A stretch of 14,242 bases of DNA from an uncultured Chloroflexota bacterium (lineage in GTDB: Bacteria; Chloroflexota; Anaerolineae; Aggregatilineales; Phototrophicaceae), in assembly GCA_937870805.1 (NCBI GenBank), contig CALMZT010000067.1, forward strand, positions 1 to 14,242, read 5' to 3'. Position 1 is the stretch's first letter; every line of letters begins with the position of its first letter. Both the position numbers and the translations under genes were made by a program. A model generated the notes under the pieces. It worked only from the letters and a program-made list of their open reading frames with translations, had not been told where the DNA came from and did no database searches. Below, in pieces: positions 1 through 6,659 of this stretch.

Positions 1-7
1 CTGCCTT

Positions 8-54
8 GAAGCCCCGCTCCAGATATGGGGAGGGATGTAGAGTGGGGTGTAGAG
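8..54. repeat. Degenerate MITE-like palindromic repeat (class A)
   Basis: The stretch opens with AAGCCCC and CTCCA, then has ATGGGGAGGG and later GTGGGGTG. This is the same order of blocks as the two better copies at 4488-4560 and 6576-6650, but with mismatches in the arms and almost no central loop. It lies just beyond the stop of the minus-strand gene ending at 89, so it could also weakly fold at the 3' end of that transcript. The assignment rests only on similarity to the other copies. Confidence 0.3.
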
Positions 55-88
55 AGTTCACACCAGGTTATGCACACCCCTCAATTAT

Positions 89-583
89 TTAGGGCGCAGG
101 TTCCGGCGTCTGCACGATGAAGTCATACTCATGGACGTTGGTGCCGCAGCAGCCCGTGAACACCACGACGTACACTTTGCCTTCCCTTGTGGGACCTGCG
201 TTCACCTGCCATTCGCCGCTGGTCAGGCGATACACCTGCGCTTCATAATACGAATCGACCAGTAGATTCTCTGGCGGGAATTCCTCGACAGCCGCCTGTT
301 CGCGCGGCGTCACCCGGATGCCGCGCCGTCCGCGTCCAGTATTCTCGTCGATCAACACCACGTCGATGTTGCACGTCCCATTGCTGTTGACGCGCGTGTA
401 GACACCATAATATTCGTTGCCGAGACAGTTGATACGCGCATCGTTGGCGCAGTAGCATGGCAAGCACGCCAGCGCCTCACTCACCATCTTCTGACCACGC
501 CAGCCGAACGCCGTATTCAAGCCGAACATGAGTCCCAACAAAATTGACAGCGGCACAATTAAAAAGAGTATTTTACGCAGCAC
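89..583 (-). CDS. Small cysteine-rich membrane-anchored or secreted protein, unknown function
   Basis: A 164-residue protein that I do not recognise. Residues 4-26 form a hydrophobic stretch after a short basic start, so it is either a signal peptide or an N-terminal anchor with the rest outside the cell. The exported part has seven cysteines (C40, C43, C45, C53, C71, C145, C146), including a CxxCxC cluster and a CC pair, which suggests disulfides or metal binding. It ends in a proline-rich tail (TPEPAP). The start codon is GTG at 583. It is supported by a GGGGAGG Shine-Dalgarno sequence (591-597) seven bases upstream and by the first hydrophobic residues following at once. It is divergent from the membrane protein at 650 and shares a 66-bp intergenic region with it. 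No domain could be named, and a structural or redox role would be a guess. Confidence 0.75.
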   Translation of the reverse strand: MLRKILFLIVPLSILLGLMFGLNTAFGWRGQKMVSEALACLPCYCANDARINCLGNEYYGVYTRVNSNGTCNIDVVLIDENTGRGRRGIRVTPREQAAVEEFPPENLLVDSYYEAQVYRLTSGEWQVNAGPTREGKVYVVVFTGCCGTNVHEYDFIVQTPEPAP

Positions 584-590
584 TGTTTTT

Positions 591-597
591 CCTCCCC
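591..597 (-). promoter_or_regulatory. Shine-Dalgarno site deciding the GTG start at 583
   Basis: On the minus strand the sequence reads GGGGAGG, seven bases before GTG. No ATG lies closer, so this strong site supports the non-ATG start of the cysteine-rich protein. Confidence 0.7.
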
Positions 598-622
598 AAT
601 CATCACTACAATTTCGCGCGGG

Positions 623-631
623 ATTATATCA
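623..631 (-). promoter_or_regulatory. Extended -10 promoter candidate
   Basis: On the minus strand the sequence reads TG-A-TATAAT, a perfect sigma-70 -10 hexamer with the TGn extension. No good -35 hexamer is visible 17 bases upstream, which is common when the extended -10 is present. Transcription would begin near 616 and leave about 32 bases of leader before the GTG at 583. This is a match to a general consensus; promoter motifs of this organism are unknown. Confidence 0.4.
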
Positions 632-649
632 GGTCTGTAACCTTTTTCT

Positions 650-3001
650 ATGGCTCGTCGCAAAAAAACGTCGCTCTTGAGTAAAACAAGTACGGACAAG
701 GGGCTTAAGCCCCTTGTTCAAGCTCCGAAGCGCCTCTCTTTACACGCCGTCGCGCTGCTGTTTTACGCAGGGCTGGCGTTCCTCATCCTGTATCCGATCA
801 TTTTCAACAACGGCACGTACACGGCGGGTTATGATTTTTTCAACTACAACTGGAATTTCTGGTGGATACGGCACGCGCTGAGCACGCCCGGCTTGAACGT
901 CTACGAAAACAATTTTGTGATGTATCCGGCGATGAGCAACTACGGCTATCACGCGCTCACGGCGTTCTGGTTTCCGCTGTGGGCGCTGCTGGAGCCGCTG
1001 GTCGGCACGTTGACGGCTGTGAATGTGATTATCTTCGTCGGCTGCGTGCTCAACGGCTATCTGCTGTTCGTGCTGGCGCTGAGCGAAGACGTGTCGCCAG
1101 GGTTGGCGCTGCTGGCGGGCGCTGTGCTGCAAGTGCTGCCCATCACGCGCTACTTTTACTACAACACCCATTTGAACCTGATGGACTGGTTCTGGATCCC
1201 GGCGCAGATTTTGCTGTGGAAGCAGATCGTTGCGGCGAAAACCCTGCGCCGCGCGCTGTTGTGGGCAGTCATCATGGGTGTGGCACTGTGGGGCTGCTTA
1301 CTGACTGATTTGCAGTTCCCGATTTTTGTCGCGTTCCTGCTGGTGCCTTATGGCTTGTGGACGCTGTGGCACAGCCCGCGCCGCATACAGCTTGTGATAG
1401 CGGGTATTGTCGCGGTGGCTGTGGGTGGCGCGCTGATGTGGTTTGCGGGACCGCTGCCCTACATCGCGCGCTGGCAAGGTACGCTCACGCCTAGCCCTGT
1501 AGAAGATCGCCCTGGCGTGCCTCTGGCTGGTTTGTTGAGCATGGCGTCAGAGTGGTGGGATTGGGACAGCCCGTCGTTGGGGGCGTTCGTCGTGTTGGCG
1601 CTGCTGAGTGCTATCATCGTAAGCCTAATTTACCCCTCTCCCCAACCCTCTCCCCGCCAGCGGAGAGAGGGGGAGAAGACGGAAACACTTGTTCCTAAAC
1701 AACGTCAGACAGCACATGACAAAGCCCTCTCACCGAGCCGCTGGTTCTGGTTCATCGTGATGCTGCCGCCGTTTTTGTTGATGTTGGGTCCTACGCTGCA
1801 ACTTGGCGATGCGGCGATTCCGCTGCCGTTTCGCTGGATGTACAGCTTGACGAACGGCAATTTTCGTATGCCCTGGCGACTCGCGCCTGTGTTTACTATT
1901 GCCGCAATGCTATTTGCTGCGAAGACATGGACAGTATTTTTCGGGCAGATTAAGGATAGATATACACAAAAGACGGACAGACACGTTGGTCTGTCCCTAC
2001 AACCTCGCCTGTTTGTACTTGCCGCTGCATTCATGATATTGGCGCTGAGTGTACGGTTATATGAAGGTGCGCCGCTGCAACCGCTGCTCACATCCTACAG
2101 CTTCTATGAGCGCATGGGACAGGAACAAGGGGATTACATCGTGCTCGAAGTGCCAACTGGCGCGGGCACAGGCGAGGTGCTGCTCGGCAACGTACAGGCG
2201 ATTCAGTTTCAGTTTTACGGCATGGTACACCACAAGCGCATGATTAACGGCTTCATCTCACGAGCGCCGATTGAGAATTTTTACTATCTCGTCACCGATG
2301 ACCCGCTGCTCAGTTGGCTCGGTCAGCGCCGCCCGCTCGAACCTGTGCTCGTAGAAGCCCAACTCCGTGAGCGTATTTTCAATTACCCCATCGGCTACAT
2401 CGTCATCCATCAGGATTATATCGGGCGCAACACCTCCACCATTCAGGAGATTGTCGGCTACTTCAACACACTGCCGGATTTGTTGTGCCCTTACACCGTT
2501 GAAGGCGAAGCCATCGTCTATCGCACAGCATGGCATCCCGACGGCTGTGCCAACCGCATCCCACCCGAAATCGAAAGCGGCGTCTACCAGATCGACATTG
2601 GCACGCCCGGCGACGAGTTTTACATCGGCTGGGGCTGGCACTGGCAGGAACAGGTCAGCGGGCTAACGCTGCGCTGGGCAGGCGAATACCCGCAGGCACA
2701 GGTTTATCTCGACCTCCCGCCGCAAGACTACACGCTTACCTTCGCAGCACAAGCCTTTTATGAGCCGCGCCGCGTGCAAGTGCTCATCAACGATACGCCT
2801 GTTGCAGAGCCAGTGGAAATTGCTGCCGGAGGACTCAACGAATACAGCATCAGTATTCCCGCTAACCTCATAGGTGACGGGCAGCACATCACTGTCACCC
2901 TCGCCTATGACGCTGTTGTCGTGCCCGCCGAGGTTGGACAGGGTAGCGACCCACGCAGATTAGCGATTGCTGTTGATTGGCTGCGCTTCACGGCGGAATA
3001 A
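650..3001 (+). CDS. Large polytopic membrane protein, GT-C glycosyltransferase-like
   Basis: A 783-residue protein. A basic N-terminus is followed by a first membrane helix (about residues 32-52) and a long outer loop containing D62 in a GYDFFNYNW context. About ten further hydrophobic segments run to about residue 470. A soluble C-terminal part follows, and its last 130 residues are beta-rich. The topology, with an acidic residue in the first outer loop, resembles GT-C glycosyltransferases that use lipid-linked sugars, but no family signature proves this. Donor and acceptor are unknown. Three palindromic repeats are read in frame: residues 16-23, 328-343 (YPSPQPSPRQRREGEK) and 442-451. All three lie in the N-terminal tail or in loops between hydrophobic segments, where extra residues should be tolerated. 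The ATG at 650 has no clear Shine-Dalgarno sequence, so the start is less certain than the reading frame. Confidence 0.85.
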   Translation: MARRKKTSLLSKTSTDKGLKPLVQAPKRLSLHAVALLFYAGLAFLILYPIIFNNGTYTAGYDFFNYNWNFWWIRHALSTPGLNVYENNFVMYPAMSNYGYHALTAFWFPLWALLEPLVGTLTAVNVIIFVGCVLNGYLLFVLALSEDVSPGLALLAGAVLQVLPITRYFYYNTHLNLMDWFWIPAQILLWKQIVAAKTLRRALLWAVIMGVALWGCLLTDLQFPIFVAFLLVPYGLWTLWHSPRRIQLVIAGIVAVAVGGALMWFAGPLPYIARWQGTLTPSPVEDRPGVPLAGLLSMASEWWDWDSPSLGAFVVLALLSAIIVSLIYPSPQPSPRQRREGEKTETLVPKQRQTAHDKALSPSRWFWFIVMLPPFLLMLGPTLQLGDAAIPLPFRWMYSLTNGNFRMPWRLAPVFTIAAMLFAAKTWTVFFGQIKDRYTQKTDRHVGLSLQPRLFVLAAAFMILALSVRLYEGAPLQPLLTSYSFYERMGQEQGDYIVLEVPTGAGTGEVLLGNVQAIQFQFYGMVHHKRMINGFISRAPIENFYYLVTDDPLLSWLGQRRPLEPVLVEAQLRERIFNYPIGYIVIHQDYIGRNTSTIQEIVGYFNTLPDLLCPYTVEGEAIVYRTAWHPDGCANRIPPEIESGVYQIDIGTPGDEFYIGWGWHWQEQVSGLTLRWAGEYPQAQVYLDLPPQDYTLTFAAQAFYEPRRVQVLINDTPVAEPVEIAAGGLNEYSISIPANLIGDGQHITVTLAYDAVVVPAEVGQGSDPRRLAIAVDWLRFTAE
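696..717. repeat. 22-bp perfect palindrome inside a coding region
   Basis: The 11-bp arm ACAAGGGGCTT is followed directly by its exact reverse complement, with no spacer. It is translated in frame as residues 16-23 of the GT-C-like protein (DKGLKPLV), in the cytosolic tail before the first membrane helix. It looks like a small dispersed repeat rather than part of a conserved protein segment. Confidence 0.7.
1631..1677. repeat. CCCTCTCC-type palindromic repeat inside a coding region
   Basis: Pyrimidine-rich blocks (CCCCTCTCC, then CCCTCTCCCCG at 1646-1656) face a purine-rich block (CGGAGAGAGGG at 1661-1671) across a CCAG loop, with one mismatched pair in the stem. It is translated as YPSPQPSPRQRREGEK (residues 328-343) between two hydrophobic segments. 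Peptides of this PSPQPSPR type are familiar to me as products of repeat DNA in predicted proteins. It resembles the class A repeats and the hairpin at 4408-4436. Confidence 0.75.
1975..2000 (-). repeat. CAACGT-loop hairpin repeat, intragenic copy
   Basis: Read on the minus strand: GTAG, then the 8-bp arm GGACAGAC, the loop CAACGT and the arm GTCTGTCC. The flank and loop match the two intergenic copies at 6452-6477 and 6514-6539. The arms differ from them at four positions, with every change compensated in the opposite arm. It is translated in frame as residues 442-451 of the GT-C-like protein, in a loop between hydrophobic segments. Confidence 0.75.
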
Positions 3002-3148
3002 CCATCTTGGACTTATAGCGCACAAACGCCACACTAGGTAGAATCAGCATGAGAAATAGTGAATGCAATAGAGCTTTTTAAATAGACAGGGAGGGATTAT
3101 CGAACACTTACGTGCAGCTACCCCACCAGCGAAACACAGTATATTTTT

Positions 3149-3153
3149 GGAGG
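3149..3153 (+). promoter_or_regulatory. Shine-Dalgarno site deciding the ATG start at 3159
   Basis: GGAGG stands five bases before ATG 3159. An upstream in-frame TTG at 3147 would place this site inside the coding region, so the ATG is the true start. Confidence 0.8.
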
Positions 3154-3158
3154 AAAAT

Positions 3159-4388
3159 ATGTTTTCACGTCGTCTTTTATTGACCCTTGTGCTCGTCATG
3201 GTGCTGCTTGTCGGCGCGCCTGCGTCCGCGCAGGAACCCGTGACCATCACCTTTTTAACCCCCGCGTGGGGCGTCCCCCCTGATGAAGCCGCGCTTCAAG
3301 CCTTCACGGAAGAAACAGGCATCACCGTCGAAATCCAGTCGGTACAGATGGCAGACCTTTACAGCCGTGTACAAGTGGCTGCTGCCGCTGGCGAACCCGC
3401 TGCCGATGTGATCTTCCTCACTGAAGAAGCGCCTTCCAACGTCGTCGCGACGGGCAACATGCTGCCGCTGAACGACTACATTGCCGACAGCGATATGAGC
3501 GACTTCAACCAGATGGATTTCTGGACACAGGACGGCAATATTTACGGTATCCCCGTCTATCAGCAGTTAGTGATGATGGACTACAACACCGAGCGTCTGG
3601 CAGAAGCAGGTTTCGATGCGCCGCCAACAACGTGGGATGAACTGCGCGAAATGGCAGTTGCCATCAAGGAACAAGGCATTGACGAGTACCCCATTGTGAT
3701 GGGTTCCAATTTTGATTGGGCGTGGTATCTGATGGCGCTGTCGATGGGCGACCCAATGTTCGACGAGGAACTGAATCCGGTGTTTGCCGACGAAGGTTCA
3801 CAGGCGCGCCGCGCGATGGAATTGCTGCTCAGCTTCTATAGAGATGAACTCATCAGCCCTGAAATTCTTGCGGGTTCAGTCACGCAGCACGCACTGTTCT
3901 GGAGTGGCAGCGGCACGTTCCATCAGGGTTGGCAAGGCTCAATGGACTACGGCAACAACACCGAATTGTCGCAGCAAGCGCCCAATGTCGGCTACATGGT
4001 ACTGCCCGAAGTCGGCAATACGTGGAGCTTCCCTGCCGCGATTGGCATCTCGGCGGCTTCCGAATATCCCGACGAGGCGTGGCAGTTTATTGAATGGTAC
4101 ACCAGCCCCGAAAATCAGGTGGCGATCTTCAACGCCTTCGGTCTGTATCCGTCGCGTACTTCAGTGGCTGAACAGCTCAATGAAGAAGGTGTCATCAATG
4201 GCTACGAAGAAATTGTCGCGCAGAGCGAACTCGTCAACGAACTGCCCCGTTATGCCCTGTGGTGGGGTCCGTTTACTCAGACGGTGAGCGAAACGATTCT
4301 ACAAGCCGCACAGAGCGATATGTCTGCTGACGAGGTGATCGACGCCCTTGCCGAAGAATGGAACACGCTGAAAGAAGAATACGAATAA
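3159..4388 (+). CDS. ABC transporter extracellular solute-binding protein (family 1, sugar type)
   Basis: A 409-residue protein, the usual size for family 1 sugar-binding proteins such as MalE or UgpB. Residues 1-24 form a clear signal peptide (basic FSRR, hydrophobic core, PASA cleavage site). There is no cysteine at the cleavage site, so it is not a typical lipoprotein. The mature part shows the usual features: VTITFLTPAWG at the start, an early FTEETGITVE segment, PAADVIFLTEEAP, and aromatic-rich stretches such as WQGSMDYGN and YALWWGPF. It would deliver a sugar, oligosaccharide or muropeptide-like ligand to the two permeases encoded next. A terminator-like hairpin follows at 4408, and this gene is probably expressed more strongly than the permeases. 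The ligand cannot be read from the sequence; the downstream hydrolases hint at amino-sugar or cell-wall fragments. Confidence 0.93.
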   Translation: MFSRRLLLTLVLVMVLLVGAPASAQEPVTITFLTPAWGVPPDEAALQAFTEETGITVEIQSVQMADLYSRVQVAAAAGEPAADVIFLTEEAPSNVVATGNMLPLNDYIADSDMSDFNQMDFWTQDGNIYGIPVYQQLVMMDYNTERLAEAGFDAPPTTWDELREMAVAIKEQGIDEYPIVMGSNFDWAWYLMALSMGDPMFDEELNPVFADEGSQARRAMELLLSFYRDELISPEILAGSVTQHALFWSGSGTFHQGWQGSMDYGNNTELSQQAPNVGYMVLPEVGNTWSFPAAIGISAASEYPDEAWQFIEWYTSPENQVAIFNAFGLYPSRTSVAEQLNEEGVINGYEEIVAQSELVNELPRYALWWGPFTQTVSETILQAAQSDMSADEVIDALAEEWNTLKEEYE

Positions 4389-4407
4389 AGTCACCAACTT
4401 TGATCCT

Positions 4408-4436
4408 AACCCTCTCTCTGTTAGGGAGAGGGTTTT
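4408..4436 (+). terminator. Terminator-like hairpin after the binding-protein gene
   Basis: AACCCTCTCTC (4408-4418), loop TGTTA and GGGAGAGGGTT (4424-4434) form an 11-pair stem with one G-U pair, followed by two more T residues. The U-tract is short (four T in all), so it may act as a partial terminator or an mRNA-stabilising hairpin. Either would raise the binding protein above the permeases. The stem belongs to the same CCCTCTC/GAGAGGG repeat style seen elsewhere in the window. Confidence 0.5.
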
Positions 4437-4487
4437 CAAGTTTGGATATTTCTTGGCATATCGAGCGCGTCTGATTACGCGAGTCTG

Positions 4488-4560
4488 AAGCCCCTCTCCA
4501 TGTGGCGACTCTCTGCTAACCACAGTGATTTCAAAAATGGAGAGGGTTTGGGGTGAGGTT
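4488..4560 (+). repeat. MITE-like palindromic repeat, class A copy 1
   Basis: The left block AAGCCCCTCTCCATGTGG (4488-4505) is identical over 18 bases to the copy at 6576. The right block, AAAATGGAGAGG followed by GTTTGGGGTGAGGT, is nearly identical to that copy. CCTCTCCAT pairs with ATGGAGAGG. The central 27 bases (4506-4532) are unrelated to those of the other copy. It lies about 50 bases upstream of the permease start. Confidence 0.75.
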
Positions 4561-4610
4561 AAAGGCGCTGCTTTCCAAACTATTGTTTTTAACGCAAGGT
4601 TTTTATTGCC

Positions 4611-5519
4611 ATGTCGCGCCTTCGCCTCAACAACGATACCGCCTTTATTCTCGTGATTCTTGCCCCGATTCTGCTGCTGGTCGCCGCGCTGATTTATTAC
4701 CCGGCAGTCGATACCTTCCGCACGAGCCTCACCTCGCGCAATCTGCGCATCAATCGTCCGCCGGAATTCGTGGGCTTAGAGAACTACCAACGCCTATTGG
4801 CAGATGATGAGTTTTGGGAAGTAACAAGACGCAGCCTGTCAGTCGTCGCCATCACCCTGCCGCTGGAACTGTTCGTCGCCTTCAGCCTCGCGCTGCTGCT
4901 CAATGAAAACTTTCGCGGGCGCGGTGTTGTGCGTTCGCTCGTCATCCTGCCCTGGATGGTGCCGCCTGTGGTCAATGGCTTTTTGTGGGGCTGGCTGCTC
5001 AATGGCGAATATGGCGCCCTTAACGGCTTGCTCTACCAATTCGGCTTGATTGGCGAGTACCAGTCCTGGCTGCGCGAGCCACAATATCAACTGGTCTGGG
5101 TGGCGGTTGTGCAGACGTGGACACGTTTTGCCTTCCCCACGATCATTTTGCTGGCAGGCTTGCAGGGTATCGCGCCCGATCTCTACGACTCGGCAAAAGT
5201 TGATGGCGCAGGAGTCTTTCAACGCTTGATTTTCATCACCATTCCACAGCTTTTGCCGTCGATAGCCATCGCCCTCGTGCTGGAATTTATTGCTTCATTC
5301 CAGATTTTTGACGTGATATGGACGCTGACAGCAGGCGGCTCGGCAGGCGGCGCGATCAACCCCTTCACCAAAACGCTGATGATCTTCAACTATGAACTCG
5401 TGTTCCGCGATCTGCGGATTGGCTTGGGCGCAGCGCTCTCCTATCTCATTCTGCTGATGTCGCTGGGCGTGGGCTTCTTCTTTGTCTGGCGTCTGTACAA
5501 TCAGGGAGTCAAGGAATGA
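4611..5519 (+). CDS. Sugar ABC transporter permease, MalF/UgpA type
   Basis: A 302-residue inner-membrane protein with about six membrane segments. The first (about 11-33) is followed by an outer loop containing PEFVGLENYQRLL, typical of the MalF/UgpA family. The EAA loop that docks the ATPase is at about 191-214 (LYDSAKVDGAGVFQRL, then ITIPQL), with the usual alanine and DGA core. It pairs with the permease encoded next, which overlaps it by four bases (ATGA), so the two are translationally coupled and probably made in equal amounts. The start at 4611 has only a weak AAGG upstream, but the hydrophobic N-terminus follows directly. No ATPase gene lies nearby, so a shared MalK/MsmK-type ATPase encoded elsewhere is likely. 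Confidence 0.93.
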   Translation: MSRLRLNNDTAFILVILAPILLLVAALIYYPAVDTFRTSLTSRNLRINRPPEFVGLENYQRLLADDEFWEVTRRSLSVVAITLPLELFVAFSLALLLNENFRGRGVVRSLVILPWMVPPVVNGFLWGWLLNGEYGALNGLLYQFGLIGEYQSWLREPQYQLVWVAVVQTWTRFAFPTIILLAGLQGIAPDLYDSAKVDGAGVFQRLIFITIPQLLPSIAIALVLEFIASFQIFDVIWTLTAGGSAGGAINPFTKTLMIFNYELVFRDLRIGLGAALSYLILLMSLGVGFFFVWRLYNQGVKE

Positions 5520-6397
5520 CACTCCAACAGCGCAGCACCTTCCGCATGATTGTTATCTATCTAGGTTGTTTTCTCGCGCTGTTTTGGGCACTCGCGCCAA
5601 TTTATTGGGTAGTCGTGTCCAGTGTCTCGACACGCGCGGAACTTTACGCACGCCCCTATAAAGTCTGGTTTCCGTCACAGCCCACACTTGAACATTATGT
5701 AACCATTTTTACGGTAGGCGCGGAGTATCGTGGTGGTGGTTATTCACCTACTGCCGAACTCATGGGGTTAGGGCTGCGCAACAGTTTCATCATCAGTACG
5801 TTCTCGGCAGCGCTGGTCACGATTATTGCGACAGGCGCAGGTTACATCTACGCCCGAATGCGTTTTCGTGGCAAGCAGTTAACGTTTTACTTTCTGATGC
5901 TCATGATGCCGCTGCCCGTTTGGGTGTCGATCATCGCGCTCTTTTTCCTGATGTCTCAACTCGAACTGGTCGATACGCTGCCCGGTTTAATCAGCATCTT
6001 CGTGACGTTCTTGATGCCGCTGTCAGTGTGGCTGATGTCAACATTTATCCGCGACATCCCACGCGAAGTCGAAGATGCGGCGCTGGTCGATGGCTGCAAC
6101 CGCTGGCAGCTGCTGTGGAACGTGATTATTCCGTTGGCGCGTCCTGGGATGATCGCAGTTTTTCTCGTGGCGCTGGTTTCGACGTGGAACAACTTCCTGA
6201 TTCCGCTGATTTTCACGCGCACACAGGCGTCGCAGCCACTCACCGTCGTGCTGACGCTGTTCATCGGACAGTACGAAGTGGCATGGGAAGATATGTCTGC
6301 TGCCGCCGTGATGACGATGCTGGTGCCGTTTTTGATGGCGCTGTTCTTCCAACGTTACCTGGTACGCGGCTTAACGCTCGGCGCGGTGAAGGAATAA
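5516..6397 (+). CDS. Sugar ABC transporter permease, MalG/UgpE type
   Basis: A 293-residue inner-membrane protein with about six membrane segments. Its EAA loop is at about 184-207 (EVEDAALVDGCNRWQLL, then NVIIPLARPG), matching the MalG-type subunit that docks the transport ATPase. An outer loop (residues 38-88) between the first two helices is rich in aromatic residues and glycine and is longer than in many relatives. The start ATG overlaps the stop of the first permease in ATGA and has GGGAG eight bases upstream. Together with the binding protein at 3159 it completes the membrane and capture parts of a CUT1-like importer lacking only the ATPase. Confidence 0.93.
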   Translation: MTLQQRSTFRMIVIYLGCFLALFWALAPIYWVVVSSVSTRAELYARPYKVWFPSQPTLEHYVTIFTVGAEYRGGGYSPTAELMGLGLRNSFIISTFSAALVTIIATGAGYIYARMRFRGKQLTFYFLMLMMPLPVWVSIIALFFLMSQLELVDTLPGLISIFVTFLMPLSVWLMSTFIRDIPREVEDAALVDGCNRWQLLWNVIIPLARPGMIAVFLVALVSTWNNFLIPLIFTRTQASQPLTVVLTLFIGQYEVAWEDMSAAAVMTMLVPFLMALFFQRYLVRGLTLGAVKE

Positions 6398-6399
6398 TT

Positions 6400-6561
6400 A
6401 TGCACGACACTCTCTCCGTCTATCAATACGTTTGCCCACACATCTGGCTTCGTAGGGGAGCACCAACGTGTGCTCCCTCAACGCAATGGTTTACATTGAG
6501 GCACGCGAGCTTCGTAGGGGAGCATCAACGTGTGCTCCCTCAACGCAATGGTTTACATTGA
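6400..6561 (+). CDS. Possible small ORF with a strong ribosome site, doubtful
   Basis: A 53-codon frame starting three bases after the permease stop. AAGGA (6389-6393) sits six bases before its ATG, which is an excellent translation start. Only the first 16 codons or so (MHDTLSVYQYVCPHIW) are unique sequence. The rest runs through the two 62-bp tandem repeat units in two different frames, which argues against a conserved protein. It may be a relic start left when repeats inserted here, or a short leader peptide. I do not recognise any function. Confidence 0.2.
   Translation: MHDTLSVYQYVCPHIWLRRGAPTCAPSTQWFTLRHASFVGEHQRVLPQRNGLH
6452..6477 (+). repeat. CAACGT-loop hairpin repeat, intergenic copy 1
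   Basis: GTAG flank, arm GGGAGCAC, loop CAACGT, arm GTGCTCCC: eight perfect pairs. The flank and loop are shared with the intragenic copy at 1975-2000, while the arm sequence differs with full compensation. There is no T-tract after it, so it is not a classical terminator. Confidence 0.8.
6514..6539 (+). repeat. CAACGT-loop hairpin repeat, intergenic copy 2
   Basis: GTAG flank, arm GGGAGCAT, loop CAACGT, arm GTGCTCCC. The single change from copy 1 turns the pair next to the loop from C-G into a T-G wobble, so the stem is kept in RNA. Confidence 0.8.
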
Positions 6562-6575
6562 GGCACGCGAACGTA

Positions 6576-6650
6576 AAGCCCCTCTCCATGTGGTGAGTAT
6601 TCAACCTTCCCCAACGTGCCTAAAATGGAGAGGGGTTTGGGGTGAGGTAA
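6576..6650 (+). repeat. MITE-like palindromic repeat, class A copy 2
   Basis: The left block is the same 18 bases as at 4488 (AAGCCCCTCTCCATGTGG). The right block at 6622-6648 begins AAAATGGAGAGGGG and continues TTTGGGGTGAGGT. CCCCTCTCCAT pairs with ATGGAGAGGGG. The central 28 bases differ from copy 1. It ends about 20 bases upstream of the glycosidase start and has the same orientation as copy 1. Confidence 0.75.
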
Positions 6651-6659
6651 AACAAACAC

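Larger units (their letters stand above)
6447..6570 (+). repeat. 62-bp tandem duplication (two units)
   Basis: Unit 1 is 6447-6508 and unit 2 is 6509-6570. They differ at one base (C at 6463, T at 6525). Each holds a CAACGT-loop hairpin followed by a second inverted repeat, CCTCAA ... TTGAGG. The near identity shows a recent duplication. Confidence 0.9.

Noticed and set aside
44..54. Shared CTCTACACCCC sequence with the end of the glycosidase gene near 9813
   Set aside because: The match is about a dozen bases with no shared flank; it may be chance and does not support an attachment site.
696..717. Operator site for a repressor
   Set aside because: The perfect palindrome lies inside the coding region downstream of the start and in a gene with other repeat insertions, so a dispersed repeat is the simpler explanation.
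3147..3158. TTG start four codons upstream for the solute-binding protein
   Set aside because: It would read the GGAGG ribosome site as coding sequence; ATG 3159 has ideal spacing and begins a standard signal peptide.
3002..3158. Sigma-70 promoter before the transporter operon
   Set aside because: Elements such as TTGGAC at 3007 and TAGAAT at 3039 are present, but no pair has acceptable spacing. A promoter is expected here, but I could not place it.
6447..6570. CRISPR array
   Set aside because: There are only two units, directly adjacent and without variable spacers, and no cas gene is present; it is a simple tandem duplication.
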